Origin: an uncultured Clostridia bacterium
GTDB taxonomy: Bacteria; Bacillota; Clostridia; TANB77; CAG-508
Assembly: GCA_944391965.1 (NCBI GenBank)
Contig: CALXVH010000015.1
Location: forward strand, 1 to 34,851
Length of the DNA stretch: 34,851 nucleotides
Reading direction: 5' to 3'
Shown: positions 11,168-19,473 of the stretch, piece by piece
Layout: every line of letters begins with the position of its first letter
Numbering within the stretch: the stretch's first letter is position 1
The notes under the pieces: model-generated
Told to the model about the DNA's origin: nothing
The model's database searches: none
Seen by the model: only the letters and a program-made list of their open reading frames with translations
Position numbers and translations under genes: made by a program

Positions 11168-11264
11168 TTGTAAACTTAACAAAAATGTAATATAATTGTA
11201 ATGTGGGCTGAAAAAATTGACGGAATATAGCAAAAACTGTATCCGTAAGCAGGTTCGAGCCACA
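11168..11264 (+). promoter_or_regulatory. Promoter followed by a possible structured leader RNA
   Basis: TTGTAA (11168-11173), a 17-bp spacer and TATAAT (11191-11196) predict transcription starting near 11203. Exactly there, TGTGGGCT (11202-11209) can pair with AGCCACA (11258-11264). That closes a domain with an inner hairpin, ACGGAATATAG (11220-11230) against CTGTATCCGT (11237-11246), with one bulge. The segment CCGTAAGCAGGTTCGA also occurs, in near-copy, upstream of the first adhesin (6112-6126). I do not recognise a known riboswitch class. The 373-bp gap 10996-11368 otherwise holds only the REP/terminator block and the proximal promoter. Confidence 0.45.
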
Positions 11265-11282
11265 AAAAAATAACCATAAAAA

Positions 11283-11339
11283 ACTGCTATTTTTTGCTAT
11301 TGACTATTATTTAGAATATAGTAAAATACACTTAGCAGT
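11283..11339 (+). promoter_or_regulatory. Proximal promoter of the second adhesin within an inverted repeat
   Basis: TTGACT (11300-11305) and TAAAAT (11322-11327) are spaced by 16 bp, upstream of the ATG at 11369. The promoter lies between ACTGCTA (11283-11289) and its inverse TAGCAGT (11333-11339). That symmetric arrangement could be an operator or a weak RNA stem. Confidence 0.55.
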
Positions 11340-11368
11340 ATTATGAGAAAAAGGATGGTAACGAAACT

Positions 11369-14300
11369 ATGAAACTTATTAAGAAAATAGTTGTAAGCAT
11401 CATAGTTATGCTTTTAGCATTAGCTATGGGAACATCAGTATTTGCAGCTACAACTCCAGTTACATTTGGACTAAGTGAATATAGAAGAGAAACAAACGGA
11501 AAACAATATGGATATAGAATAAACAATGGAAATAAAAGAGTTTGGAAAGTTATTGTATACGAAAATGACGGGACCACAATGAATTTTGATAATACAATAT
11601 ACTGTCTAAAAGCTGAAAAAGGTTTTTATACAGCAACACCAAATTCATTTAAACAAACATATGATAAGATGGTAGACTTTGCTGATAAAGCAAGTTTAGT
11701 ACCTACAATCTTCGAAAACGATGATTACTACTATGCTGCTACATGGATCTTAGACCATGCATATATACCATATTATGCAAAATCAGGAGATTCAGTAGAA
11801 GTGCAAAATCAAAAAATACAGCAAGCGGCACAAGATAGAGAAGATTTACTAAATGCATCTGGAATGGGTGATTCATTAAAGCAAGAATTAACAGATGATG
11901 ATATAGATGTAGTACAACAAATGGCATTATGGTATTTTACAAATACTAAATCAGATGAAAATTCTGATATATACCATGTAGACTTTGCAGGAGAACCATC
12001 ATTCCAAGAAATAGCTATAGCAGAAAAAGGTGTAGGGTCTTATACAACAATGTCAGATGTTAATCAAACAAGAGCTGATGCAATGGAAAAACTATATCAA
12101 TATATGGTAAAAACAGCTAAAAGTACAGAAAACATTGAATATTACAAAACACATAATGGAAAAGTAGAAGAACCAATAACATTAGCTACAGAAGTTAACC
12201 CAACAGTAGAATTAGATGGAGGTAACTACATAGTAGGTCCATATAAAATAAATAAAAATAATGATTTACCATTCGAATTAAATGCAAAATTCACAGACCA
12301 AGATGGAACAGACTTAAATGGTAAATATACATTATTAAATTCAAGTAAACAAGCAGTATCACAAGGAACAACAATAAAAGATTTAGTAGGACAAAGCTTT
12401 TATATTTCAATCCCATCATCAAATATAGATGATATAACAAAAATAAAATTTAGTTATACAGGTTCATATAGAACTTCATCAAAAGGATTCTGGACAACAA
12501 CACAAAATCCAGATACTGTACAACCATTAGTTGCAGTAGAAAAACAAGAAACTCCATTAAGTGGAGAAAAAGAAGTTGGAGTTGCAAAAAGAGAATTTGA
12601 CCTATCATTAAGAAAATTTATTTCTGAAGTAAATGGAAAAGAAATAAATAGAGAGCCAACAGTAGATGTATCAAATTTAAATAAAAACATTGATGGAGCA
12701 AAAGTTACAACAGCTACATATAACCATAACAAAAAACCAGTAGCAGTAAAACCAGGAGATATAGTTACATATACAATAAGAGTATATAATGAAGGTGAAT
12801 TGGATGGTTATGTAGGAGAAATTACAGATTATTTACCAGCAGAATTAGAATTTATAAATGATGTAGAAAACTATCCAGCTGAAACAGACTTTAATGCAGG
12901 TTATGGTTGGAGAATAGATCCAAGCAATAATAGAGTAATTAAAACTAATAAACTTGCTTATTCATCAGAAGCTGCAGATAGAGATCAAAATGCAAGCAAT
13001 TTAATAAAAGCATATAATGGAACAACATTAGATTACAAAGAAGTTAAAGTAAAATGTAGAGTAAAGAATTCTACAGAAGCATTAAAGAAAATTACAAACT
13101 TAGCTCAAATTACACAAGAAACAGACAGCCAAGGAGGAGCAGTAACAGATAGAGATTCTGTACCAAATGGAAACTTTACATTACCAACAGATACAGATTT
13201 ACCTACATATAAAGATAGTGAAATTAATTCTAATGCACAATATATACCAGGACAAGAAGATGATGATGACTTTGAGAAAGTTATTATTCAAGAATTTGAT
13301 TTAGCATTAAGAAAATTTATAACAGGAAAAAACGGAACAACATTAATAGGAAGAGAACCATCAGTATATGTAACAAATTTAGCAAATGGAACAGCAACAA
13401 CAGCTACGTACAATCATCCAAAGAAACCATTAGATATGGCAAGAGGAGATGTTGTAGAATATACAATAAGAGTATATAACGAAGGTTCTATAGATGGATA
13501 TGCAAATCAAATAGTAGATAAATTGCCAGAAGAATTAGAATTTTTACCAGAACATGAAACAAATATACAATATGAATGGCAAGTTTCAGAAGATGGAAGA
13601 ACAGTTACAACAGATTATTTATCAAAAGCAAAAGAAACTACATCAAGGCAAAACTTATTAAAAGCTTTTGATGGAACAACATTATCATATAAAGATGTAA
13701 AAATAGCTTGTAGAGTAAAGGATACAGCAGAGTTTGGTAAGAAATTAACAAACTTAGCAGAAATTACAGAAGCAAAAGATTCTGATGGAAATGATGTAAT
13801 AGATAGAGATTCAGAAACAAACAATGTACAAGTACCAAGTGACGAAGAATTACCAAACTATAAAGATGACGAAATAAACAACGAATATATACCAGGACAA
13901 GAAGATGATGATGACTTCGAGAAAGTAAGAGTAGTATACTTCGATTTAGCCTTAAGAAAATTTATTACAGCAGTAGATGATCAAGCAGTAACTACAAGAA
14001 TACCACAATTAAGTATTGGTGAAGATGGAAATATTAAATATGACCATACAAAAGACCCAGTAGAAGTAGAAAATGGCGATGTAGTTACATATACAATAAG
14101 AATATATAATGAAGGATTAATCGATGGATATGCAACAGAAGTAAAAGATGATATTCCAGATGGATTAAGATTTTTACCAGATAATCCTGTAAATAGAGAA
14201 TATAGATGGCAAGAATCAGAAGATGGACAAAGTGTAACAACAGATTATTTATCTAAAGCACAAGAAGAAAATGATGGAGATAATCTAATAAAGGCATATG

Positions 14301-15160
14301 ATCCAGACAAAGGACTAACAGAAAATAATCCTGATTATAGAGATGTACAAATTGCTTTCCAAGTAACAGAACCAAATACATCAGATAGAATTTTAGTAAA
14401 TACAGCAGAAATTGCAGATGATAGTGATAGTTCTGGAGATCCAATTGATGATATAGATTCTACACCAGATAATAACAATGAATGGAACGAAGAAGACGAC
14501 TTAGACAAAGAATTTGTAAAAGTAAAATACTTCGATTTAGCATTGAAAAAATGGGTAAGTAAAGCAATTATAATTGATGAAGATGGAACACAAACTGTGC
14601 AAGAAACAGGACATACAGGAGATGAAGATCCAGAGCCACCAGCAAAAGTAGATTTAGGAAGAAGAGATATAAACAAAGTAACAGTAAAATTTGAATTCCA
14701 AATCAAAATAACAAATGAAGGTGAAATTGCTGGATATGCAAAAGAAATTACAGATTATATCCCAGAAGGTTTAAGATTTGTACAAGAAGATAACCCAGAT
14801 TGGTATACAAGAGAGCCTTTAAATGGTAAAGAAAGAGTAGCAACAAAATTATTAGAAAACACATTATTACAACCAGGTGAAAGTGCTACAGTATCAATCA
14901 TCTTAACATGGATAAATGGACAAGATAATATGGGATTAAAAACAAATATTGCAGAAATAAGCCAAGATTATAATGATAGTAATACACCAGACATAGACTC
15001 TGTGCCAGATAACTTCAAAGAAGACGAAGACGATATAGATGATGCACCAGTAATGTTAACAGTAGCATTAGGTGATGCAAAATTATATATTGGAATAGCA
15101 GCTTTAGTAGTTATAGCACTAGGTGGAGGAGTATTCATAATTAAAAAATATGTAATTTAA
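11369..15160 (+). CDS. Second thioester-domain surface adhesin with DUF11 repeats
   Basis: A 1263-aa paralogue of the preceding adhesin. A signal peptide covers residues 1-27 (cleavage near VFA-A). The thioester domain has Cys79 (IYCLKAE) and Gln184 (QQMALW). A beta domain with the same NY(I)(V)GP..(K/I)..KNN signature as the first adhesin runs to ~residue 400. Four DUF11-type modules start at ~410, 643, 858 and 1055 with FDL(A/S)L(R/K)K and acidic QEDDDDFEK linkers. It lacks the three SpaA modules. The end is nearly the same as in the first adhesin: DDAPVMLTVALGD, a membrane helix and a KKYVI tail, with no LPXTG. An AAGGATGG ribosome site precedes the ATG. The tandem arrangement and the almost identical last ~200 residues indicate duplication. 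Covalent attachment to a host ligand is the expected role, from family knowledge only. Confidence 0.93.
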   Translation: MKLIKKIVVSIIVMLLALAMGTSVFAATTPVTFGLSEYRRETNGKQYGYRINNGNKRVWKVIVYENDGTTMNFDNTIYCLKAEKGFYTATPNSFKQTYDKMVDFADKASLVPTIFENDDYYYAATWILDHAYIPYYAKSGDSVEVQNQKIQQAAQDREDLLNASGMGDSLKQELTDDDIDVVQQMALWYFTNTKSDENSDIYHVDFAGEPSFQEIAIAEKGVGSYTTMSDVNQTRADAMEKLYQYMVKTAKSTENIEYYKTHNGKVEEPITLATEVNPTVELDGGNYIVGPYKINKNNDLPFELNAKFTDQDGTDLNGKYTLLNSSKQAVSQGTTIKDLVGQSFYISIPSSNIDDITKIKFSYTGSYRTSSKGFWTTTQNPDTVQPLVAVEKQETPLSGEKEVGVAKREFDLSLRKFISEVNGKEINREPTVDVSNLNKNIDGAKVTTATYNHNKKPVAVKPGDIVTYTIRVYNEGELDGYVGEITDYLPAELEFINDVENYPAETDFNAGYGWRIDPSNNRVIKTNKLAYSSEAADRDQNASNLIKAYNGTTLDYKEVKVKCRVKNSTEALKKITNLAQITQETDSQGGAVTDRDSVPNGNFTLPTDTDLPTYKDSEINSNAQYIPGQEDDDDFEKVIIQEFDLALRKFITGKNGTTLIGREPSVYVTNLANGTATTATYNHPKKPLDMARGDVVEYTIRVYNEGSIDGYANQIVDKLPEELEFLPEHETNIQYEWQVSEDGRTVTTDYLSKAKETTSRQNLLKAFDGTTLSYKDVKIACRVKDTAEFGKKLTNLAEITEAKDSDGNDVIDRDSETNNVQVPSDEELPNYKDDEINNEYIPGQEDDDDFEKVRVVYFDLALRKFITAVDDQAVTTRIPQLSIGEDGNIKYDHTKDPVEVENGDVVTYTIRIYNEGLIDGYATEVKDDIPDGLRFLPDNPVNREYRWQESEDGQSVTTDYLSKAQEENDGDNLIKAYDPDKGLTENNPDYRDVQIAFQVTEPNTSDRILVNTAEIADDSDSSGDPIDDIDSTPDNNNEWNEEDDLDKEFVKVKYFDLALKKWVSKAIIIDEDGTQTVQETGHTGDEDPEPPAKVDLGRRDINKVTVKFEFQIKITNEGEIAGYAKEITDYIPEGLRFVQEDNPDWYTREPLNGKERVATKLLENTLLQPGESATVSIILTWINGQDNMGLKTNIAEISQDYNDSNTPDIDSVPDNFKEDEDDIDDAPVMLTVALGDAKLYIGIAALVVIALGGGVFIIKKYVI

Positions 15161-15183
15161 AAAATCTTTAAAACAAAAATGCA

Positions 15184-15220
15184 AAAAAAGAGGGTATTCG
15201 GATTAGATATCCTCTTTTTT
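15184..15220 (+). terminator. Intrinsic terminator of the second adhesin gene
   Basis: AAAAAAGAGG (15184-15193) pairs with CCTCTTTTTT (15211-15220), enclosing a further TAT/ATA pairing and a short loop. The 3' arm supplies the T-run. It lies 23 bp after the adhesin stop codon. Confidence 0.85.
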
Positions 15221-15319
15221 ATATAAAGGTTATAAAATATTAGTAAAGAATTTATGAGTGCTAAAGATGATATAATAACTGGTATAAATTTATTAGACAT
15301 ATAGAACATTGATTTTTTG

Positions 15320-15925
15320 ATGTGGTTAGTTTGTGAGGACGGAAGTATTGAACAAGCACAAGCTGAATTAAGCAAATTACTAGAGAAATATAATATGCGT
15401 ACATCAGATGTTTCTCCATTACAATCTTTAAGTGATGTTGTGAAAATTTCAACAAATTTAAAAGACGGAGAATTTCCAAAAGTATTTTTGCCAATAGATG
15501 CACATATTATGGAAAAATCAAAATTGATGGAACTAGTAGAACAAGTACCAGATGAATTACAATTAGCAAAAGTAGAAGAAAGAAAACCATATTTACCAAT
15601 TAGACCAAAATCACTTAGAAAAGAATGGCAATATGATGACGAGGCATATAACTTTATTTATGATTATCTTTCAGCTTTTACAGCATTTAATTTTACAGAA
15701 GGAATGAAAGAAACACTACAAAAGAGCAGAACTAGAGTAATAAGAGAAAATACGCCAGAAGAATTGTTCAATTTTCTTACGCAAGCAGCAACTCCAGCAA
15801 ACTTTAGAAGATTTCAGGAACATGAATTAGAAGAAATTTTTTATAGAAGAATAACAGGATGGGGTGAGCAAGAAACAAAGGAAATAGGAGAAGTGGAAGA
15901 TGACGAGGGACCTGAACTTGAATAA
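15320..15925 (+). CDS. Unrecognised 201-aa protein, possibly 5'-truncated
   Basis: I do not recognise this protein. It is soluble and mixed-charge (no signal peptide or membrane segment) with a predicted helical middle, an aromatic stretch (YNFIYDYLSAFTAFNF) and an acidic C-terminus ending GEVEDDEGPELE. The start is uncertain. ATG at 15320 (or TTG at 15317) has no visible ribosome site. The same frame extends upstream from an ATG at 15254 for 16 codons before an in-frame TAG at 15302, so the gene could be a mutated longer gene. Its stop lies 16 bp before the start of the PHP phosphoesterase, which suggests co-transcription. The intact remaining frame argues that it is, or recently was, translated. 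Confidence 0.6.
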   Translation: MWLVCEDGSIEQAQAELSKLLEKYNMRTSDVSPLQSLSDVVKISTNLKDGEFPKVFLPIDAHIMEKSKLMELVEQVPDELQLAKVEERKPYLPIRPKSLRKEWQYDDEAYNFIYDYLSAFTAFNFTEGMKETLQKSRTRVIRENTPEELFNFLTQAATPANFRRFQEHELEEIFYRRITGWGEQETKEIGEVEDDEGPELE

Positions 15926-15941
15926 GAAGGAGGAAAATAGA

Positions 15942-16835
15942 ATGGGAAAAAGAATAGATTTACATATTCATACAACAGTTTCAGATGGAGCATTAACACC
16001 TAAAGAAGTAATAGATGAAGCATATAAAAATGGAGTATCTGTAATTGCAATAGCAGACCATGATACAGTAGATGCATATAATGATGAATTATTTGAATAT
16101 GCAAAAAGTAAAAATATAAAGATAATAAATGCAGTCGAGATTTCTACTAAAGCAAAAAAAGCAGGAGTACATGTGTTAGGATATAATCTAGATTTAAATG
16201 ATGAAGAGTTTAAAGAAAGATTAAGTAAAATTAGAAATGCGAGACATAATTATTTACATGATGTAGCTAAAAAGTTAGAAGAACTAGGATATTATATAAA
16301 TGTAGAAGAATTAGATAAGATAGATGCTGTAACAAAAGCGCATATAGCTTTAGACGCAACAAACAATCCAAAAAACAAAGAAAAATTATTAGCAGAATTT
16401 GGGCATATTCCAAGTAAAGGAGAATTTATAGAAACAATAATGAACGAAAATTGTCCTGCATATGTAAAAAAGGAAAGTGCAACTCCAAAAGAAGCTGCAG
16501 AAATTATAAGAGCTGCAAATGGAAAAGTGGTTTTAGCACATCCAGTAGCATATGTGCATGAAGATAATTTGAACGATGAAGATATTTTGGAAATTGTTAA
16601 TGATATGAAACCTGATGGATTAGAAGCTAACTATTTGTATGTAGATAGATATGATAAGAAATTTGATGAAACAGAAAAATGGAATGAATTTGCTAAGAAA
16701 CACAACTTATTTGTTACAGCTGGTTCTGATTTTCATACTAAGGACGGACTTAGACCAGAAATAGGTTTTATAAATACAGACTTTGTTTTAGCAGAAGAAG
16801 TTATTGAGGAGATTCTTAGAAATTTAGAAAAATAA
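15942..16835 (+). CDS. PHP-domain metal-dependent phosphoesterase
   Basis: A 297-aa PHP (polymerase and histidinol phosphatase) family hydrolase, expected to cleave phosphate or phosphodiester bonds in small nucleotides or RNA ends using a metal cluster. Its metal-ligand motifs are all present: DLHIHTTVSDG near the N-terminus, ADHDT, NAVEIS, HVLGY, VVLAHPV and the C-terminal GSDFH. This layout matches the YciV/RNase AM-like subgroup, though the substrate cannot be told from sequence. I chose ATG 15942 because an AAGGAGG ribosome site precedes it directly. The in-frame ATG at 15900 lies inside the previous gene and has none. It probably shares a transcript with the unrecognised gene in front. 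Confidence 0.9.
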   Translation: MGKRIDLHIHTTVSDGALTPKEVIDEAYKNGVSVIAIADHDTVDAYNDELFEYAKSKNIKIINAVEISTKAKKAGVHVLGYNLDLNDEEFKERLSKIRNARHNYLHDVAKKLEELGYYINVEELDKIDAVTKAHIALDATNNPKNKEKLLAEFGHIPSKGEFIETIMNENCPAYVKKESATPKEAAEIIRAANGKVVLAHPVAYVHEDNLNDEDILEIVNDMKPDGLEANYLYVDRYDKKFDETEKWNEFAKKHNLFVTAGSDFHTKDGLRPEIGFINTDFVLAEEVIEEILRNLEK

Positions 16836-16901
16836 AGTAAAGATAATGATAGAGTTAGTAAAATTGAATATTATACAATATGTAATTAAAAAATAATATA
16901 A

Positions 16902-17465
16902 AAAGGTGACGAATATACAACAGAGCAAAAAACATTTGAAAATTATGACTTAATAGAAGTACCTGAAAATAGCACAGGAACAATGGTAGTAGAAACAGAC
17001 GAAGAAGGAAACATAACAAACAATAGAACAGTCGTAACATATTATTATTCTAAAAAATCTGCTGGAGTAGAAGAACATCATATAGACATAAGAACAGGAG
17101 AAGAGTTGGAAGAACCAACATTACACGAAGGACACGTAGGAGATGAATATGACATAAAAGCAAAAGAGTGCTTAAGTTATGTAGTAGCTACAACAGATAA
17201 AGATGGAAACAATGTATTACCAGAAAACGCAGCAGGAACGATGACAGCAGAAAAAATAGTAGTAAACTATTACTACAATCAGCCAGCAAAAGTAGTAGTA
17301 CACTATGTGGACAAAACGACAGGAAAAGAACTAGAAGAAATAAATCCAGAAACAGGAGAATTACCAATAGGATTAATACTTACATTAGTAGCATTAGTAG
17401 GATTAGAGACAGTAACATTAAGATATGCAGTAGTACTTACTAAAAGACAAAAGAAAAATAAATAA
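16902..17465 (+). pseudogene. Decapitated MucBP surface-protein gene (3' remnant)
   Basis: The open frame begins right after a TAA at 16899 and starts in the middle of a MucBP-type module (GDEYTTEQKTFENYDLIEVP, then ENSTGTM and VTYYY). A second module follows (HVGDEYDIKAKE, ENAAGTM, VVNYYY) and then the beginning of a third (VVHYVDKTTGKELEE). MucBP modules bind mucin glycans in Gram-positive surface proteins. The C-terminus has NPETGE, a hydrophobic helix and RQKKNK, the layout of a sortase signal but with Asn in place of Leu. There is no signal peptide. The ATG at 16983 lies inside the first module, so the 5' part of the gene is missing. The last 180 bp recur at 19211-19390. Confidence 0.75.
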
Positions 17466-17486
17466 AGACAAGTAATAATAAAATAT

Positions 17487-17543
17487 AAAGCATCAATTGA
17501 AATGCAAACTTTTAGTTAAAGAAGGCATTCAATGGATGCTTTT
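17487..17543 (+). terminator. Intrinsic terminator after the MucBP remnant
   Basis: AAAGCATC (17487-17494) pairs with GATGCTTT (17535-17542), and a second inner helix is formed by TTGAA-TGC against GCATTCAA. T residues follow. It separates the MucBP remnant from the ATPase gene. Confidence 0.7.
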
Positions 17544-17554
17544 ATAATATTGAA

Positions 17555-17682
17555 ATTATTTTGATACAGCAAAAAATGTTAAAGGAAGAAAATTATTTCG
17601 ATACAACGAAAAAAATGTCAAAAAAAGAAAGTTATTTCGATACATCGAAATAACTTGAAAAAATAAAATAATCTGTTATAAT
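17555..17682 (+). promoter_or_regulatory. Promoter with palindromic operator and upstream half-sites
   Basis: TTGAAA (17655-17660) and TATAAT (17677-17682) are spaced by 16 bp in front of the AAA ATPase gene. Abutting the -35 box is a perfect inverted repeat of 11-bp arms around AC (GTTATTTCGAT at 17631-17641, ATCGAAATAAC at 17644-17654). The half-site recurs in direct orientation as ATTATTTCGATAC (17592-17604) and ATTATTTTGATAC (17555-17567), about 37-39 bp apart. This looks like a regulator binding array. Confidence 0.6.
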
Positions 17683-17701
17683 TAAATTAGAGGTGAAAAC
17701 T

Positions 17702-18898
17702 ATGTTAAAAAGAGAATATTATTTAAAAAGAATAAGACCATTTTATCAAGAAAATAGTTTAATTAAAATAATATATGGTTTAAGAAGAGCTGGTAAATCA
17801 GTAATATTAAATCAAATTAAGGATGAATTACTAAAAGATAAAACTGATGAAAGCCATATTATATATATAAATTTTGAATCGTTAGATTACAGTTTTATAA
17901 AAAATGCAATAGATTTAAATAATTATATAAAACAACAAATTAAAGATAATAAAACATACTATATATTTTTAGACGAAATACAAAAAGTAAAAGATTTTGA
18001 AAAAGGAATAAATTCACTTCGTATAACGAATCAATGTAGTATTTTTATAACTGGTTCAAACAGCAAGATGACATTTAAAGAACTTTCAACTGACTTAACA
18101 GGTAGATATGTTAGTTTTAAAGTAAATCCTCTTAGCTTTTCTGAAGCACTAGAAATAACAAATACAAATGATTATAAAAAATTATTGTTTGATATTTTTG
18201 AATGGGGAAGCTTACCACAAAGGTTTTCATTTAAAGAGGATATTACTAAATTAAATTATATATCAGATGTATATGATTCTATTGTTTTAAAGGACGTTGT
18301 AGAGAGATTGGGAGTAAAAGATATTACTTTATTTAATAAAGTATGGCAATATATTTTAGAAACTGAAGGAAGAGAATTTTCTGCAACTAATGTCTTGAAA
18401 TATTTAAAAAATGAATATAGAGAAGTATCTGCAGAAACTTTATATAACTATATAGAAGCATTATGTTCGACTTTTATTATTAACAAAGTATACAGATATG
18501 ATATACATGGTAAAAGTATTTTAAAAACATTAAATAAATATTATGTATCAGATCTTGGAGTGAAAAAGATAAAAAATACAAATAAAGAAACTAATTATTC
18601 AATTTGTTTAGAGAATTTGGTATATAATGAATTAATTTTTAAAGGATATGATGTTTATATAGGAAAATTAAAAGATGCAGAAGTCGATTTTGTAGCTATA
18701 AAAGATAAAAAGATTAAGTATATTCAAGTAAGCTTATATTTAAATTCCGAAGAAACAATAAATAGGGAATTTGGAGCATATAAGAGTATACAAGACAATT
18801 ATCCCAAATATGTAATATCTTTAGATGATGTAGATATGTCAACTAATGGAATAAAGCATTTGAATGTTTTTGACTTTTTGTTAAATGAAGATTTTTAA
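17702..18898 (+). CDS. AAA-type ATPase with DUF4143 C-terminal domain
   Basis: A 398-aa protein of the AAA_14/DUF4143 family, common in many copies in gut Firmicutes and of unsettled function (often discussed as defence- or toxin-related). The P-loop is GLRRAGKS at ~residues 27-34. The Walker B strand is YYIFLDEIQKV. ITGSNSKM fits the sensor-like strand, followed by LTGRY. A winged-helix-like middle (TNVLKYLKNEYREVSAETLYNYI) precedes the DUF4143 part, with ENLVYNEL, Y.GKLKDAEVDFV and YIQV, a nuclease-fold-like arrangement. ATG 17702 follows an AGAGGTG ribosome site; the GTG at 17693 is part of that site. A broken relative lies just downstream. Confidence 0.88.
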   Translation: MLKREYYLKRIRPFYQENSLIKIIYGLRRAGKSVILNQIKDELLKDKTDESHIIYINFESLDYSFIKNAIDLNNYIKQQIKDNKTYYIFLDEIQKVKDFEKGINSLRITNQCSIFITGSNSKMTFKELSTDLTGRYVSFKVNPLSFSEALEITNTNDYKKLLFDIFEWGSLPQRFSFKEDITKLNYISDVYDSIVLKDVVERLGVKDITLFNKVWQYILETEGREFSATNVLKYLKNEYREVSAETLYNYIEALCSTFIINKVYRYDIHGKSILKTLNKYYVSDLGVKKIKNTNKETNYSICLENLVYNELIFKGYDVYIGKLKDAEVDFVAIKDKKIKYIQVSLYLNSEETINREFGAYKSIQDNYPKYVISLDDVDMSTNGIKHLNVFDFLLNEDF

Positions 18899-18951
18899 AG
18901 TCAAAAATTGCACAACAAAGTAGTCAAAAAATGCACAATGCTATTGGATGA

Positions 18952-19220
18952 ATGAAAATGTATACAATGTCTTTATATGAATCTGGAGATTCATCAGGAG
19001 AGGTTTCTTTAAAAGATTTATTTGAAAATAAAGTGAAAAAAAGCTCGTAAAAAAGGTAGAGTTAAAAAGATTAGCGGAACTGATTGTAAAAGGTGGTTGG
19101 CCTGAAGCAGTAAATATTAGTGTTAATGGAGCTATGAAAATTACTAGAAGTTATATTGAGGCTGTACTAGATAAAGATATTATAGAGATTGATGGAGTAA
19201 ATAGAGATAAGCAAAAGTAA
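18952..19220 (+). pseudogene. Frameshifted remnant of a second AAA/DUF4143 ATPase
   Basis: A fragment from the middle of a DUF4143-type ATPase. The first frame reads MSLYESGDSSGEVSLKDLFE and stops at 19048. The next segment, in another frame from 19056, reads VELKRLAELIVKGGWPEAVN, then a Y-IEAVLDKDI-E-DGVNRD block, and stops at 19218. Both P-loop and C-terminus are gone. The sequence is not a copy of the intact gene upstream; it belongs to a different subgroup. Its 3' end runs straight into a copy of the MucBP tail at a shared GCAAAAGTA. Confidence 0.8.
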
Positions 19221-19390
19221 TAGTACACTATGTAGAAAAAGCAACAGGAAAAGAAATAGAGGAAATAAATCCAGAAACAGGAGAATTACCAATAGGATTA
19301 ATACTTGCATTAGTTGCATTAGTAGGATTAGAGACAGTAACATTAAGATATGCAGTAGTATTTACTAAAAGGCAAAAAAATAAGAAATAA
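19211..19390 (+). pseudogene. Second copy of the MucBP gene tail
   Basis: This is a 59-codon remnant without a start codon. It encodes VIVHYVEKATGKEIEE, INPETGELPIG, a membrane helix and KRQKNKK. It is nearly identical to 17286-17465. It is fused to the ATPase remnant, and no translation signal is visible. Confidence 0.8.
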
Positions 19391-19396
19391 CTAAAA

Positions 19397-19440
19397 AACA
19401 GCATCTTAAGATTGTAAAAATCAAAAGGTGCTGTTTTTTT
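19397..19440 (+). terminator. Intrinsic terminator after the remnant block
   Basis: AACAGCA-CTT (from 19397) pairs with AAG-TGCTGTT (ending 19435), and GATT/AATC extends the stem. Seven T residues follow. It isolates the FN3/ATPase cluster from upstream transcription. Confidence 0.8.
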
Positions 19441-19473
19441 ATGTAAAAACTAATTATACCAAAAATAGAAAAT

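Noticed and set aside
11237..11264. A tRNA (GGTTCGAGCC looks like a T-arm)
   Set aside because: No acceptor stem, D-arm or anticodon arm can be placed around it.
17555..17654. A CRISPR array, from three spaced repeats
   Set aside because: The repeats are ~12-13 bp, too short, there are only three, the spacers are AT-rich filler, and no cas gene is near.
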